Assembly (NCBI GenBank): GCA_021292165.1
Contig: CM037879.1
Span: forward strand, 113,452,359 to 113,516,358
Origin: Shinisaurus crocodilurus
Taxonomy: Eukaryota; Chordata; Lepidosauria; Squamata; Shinisauridae
Length of the DNA stretch: 64,000 nt
Direction: 5' to 3'
In this document: positions 47,012 to 59,044 of the stretch, piece by piece
Layout: each line of letters begins with the position of its first letter
How positions within the stretch are numbered: position 1 is the stretch's first letter
Program-made: the position numbers and the translations under genes
Notes under the pieces: model-generated
Told to the model about the DNA's origin: nothing
The model's database searches: none
What the model saw: only the letters and a program-made list of their open reading frames with translations

Positions 47012-47054
47012 GTCACTTAGGCTGCAATCTTAAACATACTTACTAGGCAGTAAA
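46976..47054. repeat. Perfect 36-bp inverted repeat, 7-nt loop
   Basis: Left arm 46976-47011 and right arm 47019-47054 are exact inverses. The loop is GTCACTT. Confidence 0.95.
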
Positions 47055-48466
47055 ACCCTGTTATAGAAGTGAGTTCAATGGGGATCACTCCCAGGAAAGT
47101 GGATAAAAGATGCTTCCCATAGACATCTGGCCACTGTAAAACAGGATGCTGGATTAAATGGGTCTTTGCTCTGATCCAGTAGGGTCCTTCTTATTTTCTT
47201 AGGATTGCAGCCTAAGCTGACCTATGAATTAGGTGAATAAGCTGGAACTCCGATAGCTGGCAAGCTGCGACTTTCGAGGGACTTGGTTCATTTAAGGTAA
47301 CCCTTGTACTGCTCGTCTCTGCTCGATTCTGCAAAAGTGATTGGAGGCGCATGCGCCTTGTTAACGCTATCTGTTTTGATACGCCTCATTAAACCTGTTT
47401 TCCATAAGCAGTGTAATATGTTCATTCATTTGCTATTCCACTGTCAAAAATTGGTCGTGGCTTCATCCTAAATGCTGGAGAGCCGCGTAGGAAGAGTTTT
47501 CTCAGCTCTGGTTAACCCTTTCCACCCTGAACCTGCACATAGGACCAGCTGCGGTCCTTTACAGTAATCATAACTGGTAGTCTCAATGTACACTGCTTTT
47601 TGTATGTGTGGAAATGTATCCAGAATAAGGTCTTGGTCTAGGCTAAGAAACTTGTCGCCCCCTATACTGAAATTATTGTGCTCTTTCCTTGTCAAAATCT
47701 GAAATGATACATCTCACACAACATGTTTGAACTGAGTCTTTCTGAGCACTCTTTACAATTAACTGAACTGTTCGGTCATTAAGTACATGCTTCATGAAAC
47801 CCCACAACAGCACTCCACTCAAGAGAATCTAGATATCAGAGCTGGAAAAGACTACTGCTGCCTTAAATAACTGAGCAAAAAAAAAGAACAACAAAAAACC
47901 TAAGCTCTACTGCCAGCATTCACAATGACTAACCTTAGTCTGCCCTGATATAAAGCTGGCTACATATCGACTCTTACAGTTGTAGCCATAATAGCAATCA
48001 ATTGTAACTAGCAATGCAATTAAAATACAGGGAATTTTATTTATTTATTTATTTCCTTTTATTTTTACCGCACCAAGAGAAATGGCACTCAAGGCAGTTT
48101 ACAATCATAAATAAAGCTTGATTAAAAGAATAAAACAAATACATTCAAACAATTAAGAATGCAGCAGTAACAGAATAAAAACATCAAATCCAATAGACCC
48201 ACTCACACTCCAAAGGCCTGCTTGAATAAAAAGGTATTTGTCTACCAGCAGAAGGACAGCAGAGAGGGAACCAACCAAGCCTCCCTCAGCAGGTAGTTCT
48301 GCAACCTGGGGGAAGCCACCAAAAAGGTCCTCTTTTGTGTCACCATGAAATGCACCTCTGAAGGCAGTGGTCTCAAAAGAAGGGCCTCTCCTGATCTTAA
48401 AACCCAAGGATCTTAAAACCCAAGAAGGCTCATATGGGAGGTGGTGGTCTTTCAGGTAGCTTTATA

Positions 48467-48579
48467 ACCTACCTCACAGGGTTGTTGTGAGGATAAAATG
48501 GAGAGGAGGAGGAGGATTGTGTAAGCCGCCTTGGACAGGAAAAAAGGTGGGGTATAAATATAATAAATAAATAAATAGG
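48467..48579 (+). mobile_element. 5'-truncated tRNA-SINE with 8-bp target duplication
   Basis: Only the 3' half is present (from AACCTACCTCACAGGG to the AATAAATA tail). It is bounded by direct copies of GCTTTATA at 48459-48466 and 48580-48587. It interrupts a LINE. Confidence 0.85.
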
Positions 48580-48762
48580 GCTTTATAGGTCATAACCAGC
48601 ACTTTGAAGTCTGCCCAGAAATAGATCAGTAGCCAGTGAAGTTGTTGTAACAATGGAGTTACATGCTCCCTGTAACTGGGAGCCACACGCTCCCTGGTCA
48701 ACAGTCTGGCCACAGCATTCTGGAATAGCTGAAGTTTCTGAAGAGTTTTTGAAGAAAGACCA

Positions 48763-48835
48763 ATTCCATTCCATTCCATTCCATTCCATTTATTACATTT
48801 TTGAATTGCCCATCTGACCGGCCACCCGGCCACAA
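48763..48835 (-). mobile_element. Short L2-tail insertion ending in an ATTCC repeat
   Basis: Minus strand TGGCCGGTCAGATGGGCAAT parallels the 3' end of the L2 copy at 12780-12840. It is followed by about five TGGAA units. It splits the host frame between the LDYCN block and the KTLQKLQL block. Confidence 0.7.
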
Positions 48836-49007
48836 TGTAGAGCACATTACACTAGTCTAAATGGGATATCACTAAGGCATGCATGACAGTTGCCAGTTCA
48901 TACATCTCTAGGAATGGGAGCAGGTGGGACACCAGCCTCAGCTGTGCAAACACATTTCTGGCCACAGCTGAAACCTGGGCATCCAGATTCAAAGCAGAAT
49001 CTTAGAA

Positions 49008-49786
49008 TGTGGAAGACCAGCAACTGGGTCTTCTGCGTGAGTTCGGCACTTAAAGGGTTAACCGGCGCTGAGATACAGCCCCTCAAAACAAGTGTAAGCG
49101 ACTAGAACTCATACGCGGCTTAAAGGAAGCACAGGAGCCTATTCGTACTAAGAATAGACGTTTATTTACTACAGGTTAAATGGAGCGGAACTAATAGACT
49201 TCTAGGAATACTATAACATCAACAAGACCTGAGCGTGACCTCAGATTTATGAATGAACGGGTTCCCAGGCTAGCGTACTGCAGCAATGAGTTACCTTAGA
49301 CCAGAGACTTTACGCCGTCCCGTTTCCAGCCTGACTCTGAGCCCGCCTGGCCCGGGGAAGAGAACTGCTTGACCCAGCCGGAGCTGGACATGGATCTTGT
49401 CAGCACACCCATGTTCCCAACAACCTGTGTCGGGTTGGTAGAGGGGTTTTCTACCCCTCCCTCCCTCCTTCCCGCCCCTTGCTGATCAGGTGGGCTTATC
49501 CCTGCCCCCTTGCGATCAGGTGGGCTTATTCTTGCCCGGGAAGAGGTGGCGCCTTTGGGTGTAGGGAATACTTTGCAGCTCTTTGAGACTGCCCTGCCCT
49601 TCCTGATGGTCCATGCTTCTTCTTTGTGGATTCGGGTGCCATTGACGATATGCGGGATACCTGTCTGGCTGGTCCTACATCTCCCCCCCGGGGGGGATTA
49701 TGCAGACAGGGTTTGCCAGGGCAACTACGTGCGGTTACCAGGGGGAAGCTGTGTGTGTGCACGTGTGTATTCAGGCTTTCTCCACA
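49008..49786 (-). mobile_element. 779-bp solo LTR
   Basis: Begins TGTGGA and ends TCCACA (TG...CA with 6-bp inverted ends), flanked by 5-bp TAGAA copies (49003-49007, 49787-49791). AATAAA occurs on the minus strand near 49150, suggesting minus orientation. No gag, pol or env is attached. The class (ERV or Gypsy) is not decided. Confidence 0.8.
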
Positions 49787-49792
49787 TAGAAT

Positions 49793-49938
49793 CAGGGCTT
49801 TTTTTCTGGTGGAACTCACCGGAACTGAGTTCCAGCACCTTTTCTTCTATAAATTGCATTACAATTTAATCGCCATCTACTCCCGAGGAAATGTAATCCA
49901 AGAGTTCCGGTACCCTTTTCTCCAGAAAAAAAGCACTG
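49793..49938. mobile_element. 146-bp hAT-type MITE of a different family
   Basis: CAGGGCTTTTTTTCTGG at the left is mirrored by CCAGAAAAAAAGCACTG at the right. CATAGAAT flanks it at 49785-49792 and 49939-49946. Confidence 0.92.
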
Positions 49939-49946
49939 CATAGAAT

Positions 49947-52060
49947 ATATCCAAACTGTGAGCCAGGGTCTTCAGGGGGAGTGTAACCCCATCCATTACA
50001 GGTTGTATCCCTATTCCCTTATCACTTTCAGCCTTTTGACTAACCAGGAGCACCTCGGTCTTGTCTCGATTAAGCCTCAATTTGTTTGCCTTCATCCAGT
50101 CCATTACTGATATCAGACACCAGTTTAGAACTAGAACAGCTTCCTTGGATTTGGATGAAAAGGAGAGATAGAGTTGGGTGTCATCAGCATACTTGTGGCA
50201 CTGAACCCCCAAACTCTGAACAATCTCTCCCAATGGTTTCATGTATATGTTAAATGGTATGGGGGACAAGATGGAACCATGAAAGACACCACAGGCCAAC
50301 AGCCATGGCATCGAACACGAGCCCCCTCCCCAGCCCCACCTTCTGAGATTACTCCTCCAAGAAGGACCAGAGCCACTGTATAACAATGACTCCCAGTCCC
50401 ACCTCAGACAAACACCTCAGGAGGATACCATACCATAGTCAATGGTATTGAAAGCCACCAAGAGGTCCAGCAGAACCAACACACTCCCCCTGTCCAGTTC
50501 TTGGAATAGATCATCCACCAGGGTGACTATAACCAGGCCTGAAGCCAGACTGAAATAGATCTAGATAATCTGTGTCATCCAGAAATCTCTGGAGGTGAGA
50601 AGCCACCATACTCTCTAGCACCTTGGCCAAGAACGGAATATTGGAGACTGGCCAGAAATTATCCAAAACAGTGGGGTTCAAAGAGGGCTTTTTAAAAAAA
50701 ACATACTACTGCCTCTTTTAGGCAAGATGGAATCACACTTTGCTGTAAAGAGGTGTTCACCACTACCTTCCCGTTTAGCCAGTCCCCCAGCTGACTTTAT
50801 AATCTAGGAAGGGTAATGGTTCAGCACACAAGTGGTAGGCCTCAGTTCTCCAAGAATCCTGTCCACAGCCTTGGACTGTAGAAATTGAAAAGTATCCATT
50901 GTAACTGGACAAGCAGGGGCCAAAGTTACATCCATTGGACCTGTATCGACTATGGCATTCAAGCTGGCATAGATAGAACAGATTTTATCTGCAAAGTGTT
51001 CTGCAAATTGGTCACAGTGGGCTATAGAGTGGTCCACCTTTTCTTCTTGTGGGCCAGAGTGTAATAGGCCTCTCACCACCTGAAAAATCTCCACTGGGTG
51101 ACTCTGCAGATACAATGGTGGCAGAGAAATGCAATTTCTTTGCTGCCCTCATTGCCACAGAGTAGGTTTTAAAGTGAGTTCTAGTCCATATTTGATTGGA
51201 CTCATTCCAAGTTTTCCACCAACATCACTTTAGTCAACACCCCACTCATTTCATCACCCTTAGTGCCTTGGAAAACCAGGGGGAATATTTGGCTCTGTGG
51301 GAGAGGACGCTCAGAAGCAATCATGTCAACCACTTGGGCCATTTCTCCATTCCAGTGGTCAACCAGGGCTTCAACAGAATCACTTGCCGAAGTGACAGGA
51401 AAATCTCCAAGATGATCCAGCCCCATCAGTGTCCTGGGGCAGCCCATTTTAATTGCCCCCCCTACGGAGGTCTCAAGTCCCAGGAAGTCAAAACCCCACC
51501 AAGTAGTGATCTGTCCATGACAAGGAAACTATAGAAAGTTCCTCCACCCACAGATCACCATCATCCCATCCTACACAGAAGACCAGATCCAAAGTGTGCC
51601 CTGCTGAATGTGTGGGGTCAGATACTAATTGGGACAGACCCATGGTTGCCATGGAGGCCATGAGGTTTTGAGCCACTCCCAACAAGGTGGCCTTAGCATG
51701 TATGTTGAGGTCCCCCAGCACAAGCCACAGAGATTCCAGCACCAAATTCGAGACCACCTCGGCTAGCTCAGGAAGGGGGACTGTTGGGCAGCAGGGCGAT
51801 TCCCTGTTCTGTCCTGAACACCTACCTTCAGATACATGCACACTTGAAACTGGAAGATTTCAGAATAGGGCACCTGGACAGGGAGATAGAATCACGATAG
51901 ACCCCTGTGACTCCGTCTACCCACCCCCAGGTCTTGCCTGTTGCAACATAGAGAACATAGGTGAGCAAAGCTGGGAGAGATTTACTCCCCCAGTCTCATC
52001 CAACCATGATACAGGGTATCTTGCCTTTACACAACTGCTACATAAGGAAAACGTTTAACA
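49947..52060 (-). pseudogene. L2/CR1-group LINE: endonuclease and reverse transcriptase remnants
   Basis: Reading right to left: an endonuclease end with GDLNIHAKATLLG and SAGHTLDLVFC (51488-51841); linker pieces (50804-51447); then reverse transcriptase with GSILSPIPFNIYMKPLGE, the catalytic YADDTQLYLSF and MKANKLRLNRDKTEVLLVS (49990-50300). Frames change several times and the segment 50387-50803 is broken, so it is dead. The 3' part continues at 48040-49002 beyond two younger insertions. Confidence 0.88.
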
Positions 52061-52064
52061 TTTT

Positions 52065-53035
52065 ACATGTAGTTATTTAGTATTCACTGGTACTTAGAGT
52101 GAGCTTGGTTTGGTTATACTTGATAGCAATGTGAAAATGTTAGCTTACTAAAACGAATTAATTTTATGTTGCTATAATCTATTATGTGTATCATTTTATT
52201 ATATTAAAACTTAATAAAAACTGTTTAATGCAAACAGCTTTTATTATAGCCTGACTCAAGGAGAATAAGTGACTTGCCTTGGGGAACTTCCTGCTTAAAA
52301 ATGGCTACATTGTTAGTTGGCAAGGAAAATGCATTTCAGAGTACTCAGTAATTAAGATGGGAAGTGATTATTTGAGGGAGGAGAGACAGAAGGTGCCTTC
52401 TTAGGAGTCTGTGGGTGGTACAACATTGCTGGTCAATAAATTAGCTTTGCTTTTCATCTGAGTCATCTGCTATAGTCATTTTCATCACTGCAAAATTATT
52501 GCAGCCATTTAAGTCAGCATTTCTGAAATCTCTAGAGGAGCTTGCAAGAAAGGCTGATGAGAGTTAGAAGCCTTTTTTATATCCAACTTGGCTAAAATAT
52601 CATACAAAACCTGACATTTCGTTTCTTCACAACAGTCTGCATACAAAAAAGATTGTGTCAATTAACCTAAACAAATAAATGAAAATTAAGACTGTGCAAA
52701 ATACGTTGCTAGAGAACAAAAGGCAAGTTAAACTTGAGCTTTTAAAAAAAACATAATTTTAAAAAAATCATTGGCATTGCCAATTAATACATGGTATTCT
52801 GGTCAGTGCTGTTAGTAACTGATAATATAATAACTTATGCTCTATAGAAATTTCCATATGAAAGAAAATACAACACACAGATGTTTGTTCTAGTGCAACT
52901 GTTAGACAGTCTGTACAGAACAGCTTACCCTAACCTAGTATCCTCCAGATGTTTTGTACTTCAGATGTTCTGGAGTGCCTCTTTCCTGTGCTTTTACACA
53001 TAACCCCCCACCTCTGGCCTCTAATCTTGAATGCA
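52065..53035. other. Intergenic stretch
   Basis: A partial family C MITE (CCTCCAGATGTTTTGTAC near 52940); otherwise nothing seen. Confidence 0.5.
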
Positions 53036-53039
53036 TTTA

Positions 53040-53289
53040 CAGTAATACCTTGGATTGCAAGTAACTTGGTTTGAGAGCGTTTTGAAAGGCAAGCACATTT
53101 TTAAATATTTAGTTAATTTTTTTTTACTTGATATGCAAGCAACGTCTTGCAATACAAGTACTGTAGTACGGCTTAAATTAAAAATCTCTGTACAATTTTT
53201 TTTGGGGGGGATTCATTTTGATATAAGAGTGTTTTGGATTACAAGCACGTTTCCAGAACGAATTATGCTCTCAATCCAAGGCATGACTG
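53040..53289. mobile_element. 250-bp mariner/Tigger-like MITE
   Basis: Starts CAGTAATACCTTGGATTGCA and ends with its imperfect inverse (CAATCCAAGGCATGACTG). TA flanks both ends. Confidence 0.8.
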
Positions 53290-54226
53290 TACCAACATTT
53301 TGGACTAATAAAAGACATGTACTCTTCAGGTCATGCTCACCAGGTATAGATCTAGACCTTGACTTGAGTACTTTGTTTTATTTAATGAGAAACAGATAGA
53401 TGGTTTTAGATAAACTGACAATTAAGAACTGTGGACTGATTTTTTTTTGGATTTTTTTTTTTTACTAGTTTGCTAAAGTGCTCACCTGTATTACAATGTA
53501 AAATGTTGTTTTGCTTTTGCCTATATACTGGCCCAGCTCAGATGTAATTATTTGTCACACGTAATGACAAATCAGTTTGTCATTACAAGAATAAGCCTAT
53601 AAGAACCCCAGTCTCATGCCCTCCCCCTCCCCACCCCTTTAGCCCACGAGAGGAGATTGAAAACTTCCACTTTCACTGTTGAACTAACCAATGTAAAAGT
53701 AAAGCAGAGATTTTTTATCTCCTCCTGTCATTCACAAATGAGGAAGAGAGGGGAGGGGTGCATAAGGATGAGGGCTTGTGCAGTCTTGTTCTACCTGCAA
53801 ATTGCAGGGGACACATGCACATACAGTATACAAGATTTGGGTCACCATGCATTGACTACATACAACTTCCCATTTTGCTAGCAGTAACATGACTGATCTT
53901 ATGTGTGAGTACCACAGGGACCTCTGGCTCTGGAACACAGAAATAAATTCACTTTAAGTTATCTATCTCCAAAATGCCAGATTATTTGGTAGTTGGAATT
54001 CTGCTTTATTTCTAAAGATGTGTCCATCTTCAAGCACTCTGATTAAAAAATGTGGACCTTAATCTAACTATACATATTTTGTAAAACCTCTGGCCTTTAA
54101 GGTAGTTTGGGCTCAAGCTATTGGTAAGGTGTTCTGCACAAATGGTAAAAGAATTTATGTGTACGTATGTGTTTAACTATCTACAGCCACAATACAATGT
54201 CCTCAATACAATGTAGATTTAAGTAT

Positions 54227-54325
54227 GCTTACAGTACAATCTTATACATGTCTACTCAAAAGTAAGACCATTGAGTTCACTGGGACTTTCTCCCAGGTAA
54301 GTGTCTATAGGACTGCAGCCTTAAG
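54227..54325. mobile_element. MITE family B copy
   Basis: ACAGTACAATCTTATACATG to CTATAGGACTGCAGCCTTA. Confidence 0.6.
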
Positions 54326-55367
54326 ATTACTGAAACCATAGCTTAAGTATGTGTACATGTTGGATTGTGGTTGACTTCTGTTTAAAATTCTGGGTAAATA
54401 AAAGTATTTTGTACCTTTTAATCATATATTATGATTCCAGAGAATGGTTTTTAGTCCTAATGTTGCTGGGTTTTTTTTAAAAAAAGTTTTGCATAAATAA
54501 TACCATCAAAAGGTTTTATATCTCCCAGCCCCCCACAACATTAGACAAAGGGTAGAGGCTGAAGAAAAGACATTTTGGAAAGGGAAACTTTTAGGGCATA
54601 AATAATATAATGGACAAGGCAGAAGGCATATGAAAGTGGGCTAGGGTGGAGTTTAATTAAGAAGTTTTGAATATGAAGTTGGTAGGGGCATGTTAAAAAC
54701 AGTGACAATGAGATGAATTGTGGGGTTCATTGTAATATTGTGTCTGAATACAATAATTTAATACTACGTATTTTTGTAAAGCTTGTTATATTAATTTTTA
54801 AAAAGCAAAAGCGATGTAGGAGAGAAGGAAAATGTTACAGATCAACTAAAATCCTTTGCCTTGAGCAAAGTATAATTCAGTAATGAAGGATGAAATAATC
54901 TAGTTTTATTATTTTAATAAAACCACATTCCTGTTTCACTTCAGTCATTTTCATGTTGGCAGTGTCAGTTAAAAGCTAGTACTTGCAGGTCACCCAGTAT
55001 TAATGGAAAAGTAATCATTTCCCATGGCCCACTTTCATGAATGCATTATCCTCATTTGAACATGGATTTCTTCATTGATAACAATAACATCCTTTTGCTG
55101 CCTAGTGGAATCAACCTCAATTGTCATGACCTCTAACAGCTAAAGCATTTGCTTCCATTGTTATACATTCATTGTAGTAAGAGTAAAGGAAATGATTTGA
55201 TTATTTATAAAATAATAAATCATTGAGTCATCATTTGATTGGTGTAGAAAGGGAATTGCAGCTTTGGGGGGGGAGGAACATAAGCAAACCAAAATAGTAA
55301 CAGAAAAGTCTGCATACAATTCATGTGAAATTAAAAGTATGGTAAATGATACTTCCATGTAAGAGAC

Positions 55368-55858
55368 TTCCATAGGAAAGTAATTACTGACAGTAGTTTC
55401 AACTTGATATCATAGAAGACATGGTCCAAAATGAAGAAAAAAATTGGAAGACATCATGAGCAGGCTGGTGGCATAAGTCTGTGGAAGCTATTTTCCAAAA
55501 TGACACCTGGCAATCTTTCTACAGCACCTATCTCATGAATCATGACACTTATATCCATAAAATGTATGCCAAACTAAAGGTTCTTCTGTGTAACAAAGCC
55601 AACGGTAATGCTCCCAAAGCTGTATCAGTGAACAGTTTGAAGTTATACAGCAAGGTTTCAAAATCGTGGGTGTAGGTGCCATGGTTCATGAGACAGGTAC
55701 TGCAGAAGAATGGCTGGTGGCCATTTTGGAAAATGGCTTCCACAGACTTATGCCAACTAGCTCATGATGACCACCCAAGTTTTACTTCATTCAAAACCAT
55801 GTCTTCTATGCCATCCAAGTGGAAATTGACACAAGTAATGACTTTCCTATGGAAATCT
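55368..55858. repeat. 490-bp foldback: arms of about 195 bp, loop of about 95 bp
   Basis: Left arm markers in order: TCCATAGGAAAGTAATTACT, AGACATGGTCC, GTCTGTGGAAGCTATTTTCC. The right arm carries their inverses: GGAAAATGGCTTCCACAGAC, AACCATGTCTTCTATG, AATGACTTTCCTATGGA. The matching 64-codon frames on both strands are a by-product of the symmetry. Confidence 0.88.
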
Positions 55859-56344
55859 ATTACAGGGACAGCATTAAGAGCTACTGATTGATGTATATGC
55901 TCTGAAGATCAAGTAACCATGAGAACAGTGAGGGCAAAAGATGTTTTAGTATGAAGTCAAAGACACAACACAATCATCTGCATTGTTCGTATATCTTTGT
56001 TGAACCAGAAGATAAATATCAAGGATGGAATATATGTGTGGTACCATAAAGGTGCAGTATTACCAGCTATTCCATTACCCTGGTGTTGCAGAAAGATAAA
56101 CCAATGCAAATGTTGCAGGACCAGTAAGTGAATTCAATAAAGGAAAAATGCACATGTTGTTAGGGTGCTTGACTACCACCCTGTAGTCTCTGAGTTGCCT
56201 TGGTGTTATATTAGAGATCTGCCTTTCATTCAGCTGATAATGGGTATTCAGCTGATCAGTTGGTTTGGGAAAGTTGAAAGTGACCAAACATAGATTGCCC
56301 ACATCACTCTAATATGTATTAGGAACTGGATTACTTAATTACAT

Positions 56345-56480
56345 CACTCTGGGAGATCAGGAAACTGGGTTTCAGACTGGAGTCCTTTCCAGCCTTACCT
56401 AGAGATGCCATGGATTGAACCTGGGACCTTTTTCAGGCAAAGCATGTACTTTTGTCACTGAACAATGACCCGCCACCTCA
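56345..56480 (-). mobile_element. Second tRNA-derived SINE family, head portion
   Basis: Minus strand: box A-like TTGTTCAGTGAC, ATGCTTTGCCTGAAAAAGG, box B GGTTCAATCC, then GGCATCTCTAGG. This is the common reptile repeat beginning like CTCAGTGGCAGAGC. Confidence 0.6.
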
Positions 56481-57394
56481 CCCTGATGATGCAAGGGAAG
56501 ACTTTACCTTGTCATTAATGTCTGTAAATAAAACTTGACAGTCCTTGAAATCTAATTTTATGACGCTCCCGAAACTCTTGTCAGCACTAACAGCTGGTAA
56601 ATATCTTCTAGATTTGACTTGGGAAGTAACCCTAGAAGTGGCAGAATATTTCGTTTTCCAGTATATATCCTTGTTTTATATGGGATACTACTTAAATATG
56701 CCATAAACCCTAGCATTTTGGAATAATGACAGTATTCACAACAGTCTTAATGTTGCGATATATCTATTAGATAACTATGATGAATTAGACTATAATTGCC
56801 AATTTATTTTATTTAGGGGTTTATCGTGATTGACTTCATGAAAATGCTACATTTTCACAGTGGCAATATCAGCCAGAATTGGCACAGACTCTGTAGAGTT
56901 AACAATCCCTGCCCCCTAAACTCTGTAATTCCGAGCCATGCCGTAACCTGCCCACTGCCTTCCTGCTAGCATGGTTCAACCCAATCATCTTGTCAAGTTT
57001 CTTGAGCAACTGTATGCTTCATACACCAGCTTAGACTTAGACAGTTAGTGTTAGCAGCTTTACTACCACAGGCACAATACTATAAGATTATCCATTTCGA
57101 TGGGATTGGTTTTTTTTTAGTAGATTTTGCATTCAAAAATCAAGCATTAAAAAAAAAAAAAATCAAGCAAATTCAGCCATGACAACAGTTCTCCAAGAAA
57201 GCTTTGTAGGCATTGGCTTCATTAGTTCAGTAGCCTGAAATGTTGTGTTGGTAGTGGGGCTTAATGTATAAAAAGAGAGGAAACGTCGAACAAGTGCTCA
57301 AAACATGATGAGTTATTATACTATGTCCAATGTTTTACATTAGTCTTCCTCAGGGAGAAAAATGTTTTGCACCACATAGAACATTTTCTAAGGC

Positions 57395-57462
57395 TGTATT
57401 TTCTAAGCTCCATTGAAACAATGAGACTTTCTTCTGAGTAGACCTGTATAGGATTGCACAGT
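57395..57462. mobile_element. MITE family B half
   Basis: CTCCATTGAAACAATGAGAC to GTATAGGATTGCACAG. Confidence 0.55.
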
Positions 57463-58576
57463 TGATGAACATTTTCTTGTGCATGCAAAGCATGTGCTCT
57501 GTTACTGAAATATGTCTCTACACTGGTGGTGGGGTGTTTAGGATTCCAGTGCTTATTAAGATGGGTGTAAACCCCTTTTAAGTCCAGTGTAAACAAGAAG
57601 TATTAAGGCTCATCTGCTTCAGCCTGACAGCATACCTTACCAGCAATACATAATGATTGCATACTAACTTTTCTAAATGGAAAAAGATGCTTGCATAACC
57701 CCCCCCCCCCCATCTTTAATAAATAGCATCCTTCTGAACCTGATCAAAATCTTTTCTGGTTCTTTACATCTAACCCCATTTAGAAATCCTTTTGTTATAT
57801 TGCTGAACCATGAACTGGAACCTAATAAGGAGAGAGAGACATGATGGAGAGCCATCTTGCTGCTGTAATAAGCAAGACCCTAAGGACATCCAAGTGACAG
57901 TTATACAGACAAAGCTGCCAGTCCACAGAAAAGCAGACCTCTATTTTTCCTTTTGTGTATGTAGTCATTAAGGCATGAGGTAGTAGGAAACAGGGAACAT
58001 AGGTAGACAAAGGGTTAATTATCACTTTAATTATAACTGGGATCAAAAGGAGCCTGTTCTGAAGAGATGCGAATTCCATTTGAGGCCTAATTCACTTCCT
58101 GAGGTTTGATGGTAAAAAGGCTGAAATGATGCCTCTCTGAATAACCCATGCTCATTGTCTGGCACTGCCTATTAAGAAGGGCAAGTATTAAAAGAGTGGG
58201 AACTACATCTTTCCTGGCTTGCTTTCTTCAGTAAAACTTACAAAATCTGAGGCAGCAATCAAGTCTTCTAACACGTGGCTACTCTGAACACATTAAAGGA
58301 AATGGGTTAATAAGCATTAGGAAAAAAAATCCACAACATGGTTCTTGCCATAGTAGACCTAATCAACCCTTGCCCTTAGTCTACTCAGGTTTACATTTTT
58401 TTCAGGCAGTGTCCAAAGTTTTGTCTTTAACAGTAGCTCCATCTGCAGTACTTAGCATGTAAACATTTACCTCCAAGCTGTAAAAAGCTTTGCCTGCTAA
58501 TTCCTGCAGTTCATGTTGGTGGTAATGGCACTGCTACAATGGCTGGTTGAAAAGTTGGCATCTCTATCTAATTCAG

Positions 58577-58692
58577 CCTTCCCCAACCTGGTGCCCTTCT
58601 GATGTTTTGGATTTCAACTCCCATCAGCCACAGCCAGCATGACCAATGGTTAGGAATGTTGAGAGTTGTAGTCCAAAACATCTGAATGGTGT
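58577..58692. mobile_element. Foldback MITE family C, full copy
   Basis: CCTTCCCCAACCTGGTGCCC, GATGTTTTGGATTTCAACTC and the inverse arm GAGAGTTGTAGTCCAAAACA. Confidence 0.75.
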
Positions 58693-58840
58693 CAGACTTT
58701 TTCCTCCCAGAAGACCAGAAAGAGTGGTTAGCTTATCCAGCAATGGTAACCAATACCTCAATCAAATACATCTGAACTTTCCCAAGATGGGGATTCAGAA
58801 ACACAAATTCTGTTCTGCAACAGAGATTTCTACAAATCTG

Positions 58841-58844
<4 letters not shown>

Positions 58845-58883
<39 letters not shown>
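58845..58883 (+). repeat. ATT microsatellite
   Basis: About 13 units. Confidence 0.95.
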
Positions 58884-58884
<1 letters not shown>

Positions 58885-59040
58885 TTTCTATCCCACTCAA
58901 TAGCTAAAGCTCTCTGGGCAGTTAACAAAAGATAAAAACCTTAAAAATACAATATAAAACATAATATAAAAGCAATTTACATACAAAACTATTTAAAACA
59001 CTCAACACTAAAAATTCAGGAACCAGTTAAACTAGTGTTC
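58885..59040 (-). mobile_element. LINE 3'-end remnant beside an ATT microsatellite
   Basis: TATCCCACTCAATAGCTAAA and TCTCTGGGCAGTTAACAAAA followed by an A-rich stretch. The ATT array at 58845-58883 is probably its tail. Confidence 0.5.
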
Positions 59041-59044
59041 TTCA

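Larger units (their letters stand above)
48040..49002 (-). pseudogene. 3' part of the same LINE with further insertions
   Basis: KTLQKLQLFQNAVARLLTRE and HVTPLLQQLHWL are typical of the C-terminal part of L2-type reverse transcriptase ORFs. The 3' end, AACTGCCTTGAGTGCCATTT on the minus strand, closes with an AAATAAATA tail near 48040-48055. A SINE (48467-48579) and a short LINE tail (48763-48835) interrupt it. Confidence 0.82.
55860..58570. other. Intergenic stretch, sparse
   Basis: Apart from the SINE head at 56.35 kb and the MITE half at 57.4 kb, nothing recognisable. Confidence 0.5.

Noticed and set aside
47346..47357. NRF1-type palindrome GGCGCATGCGCC
   Set aside because: Good motif but not in a CpG island, and it appears to lie within dispersed repeat sequence.
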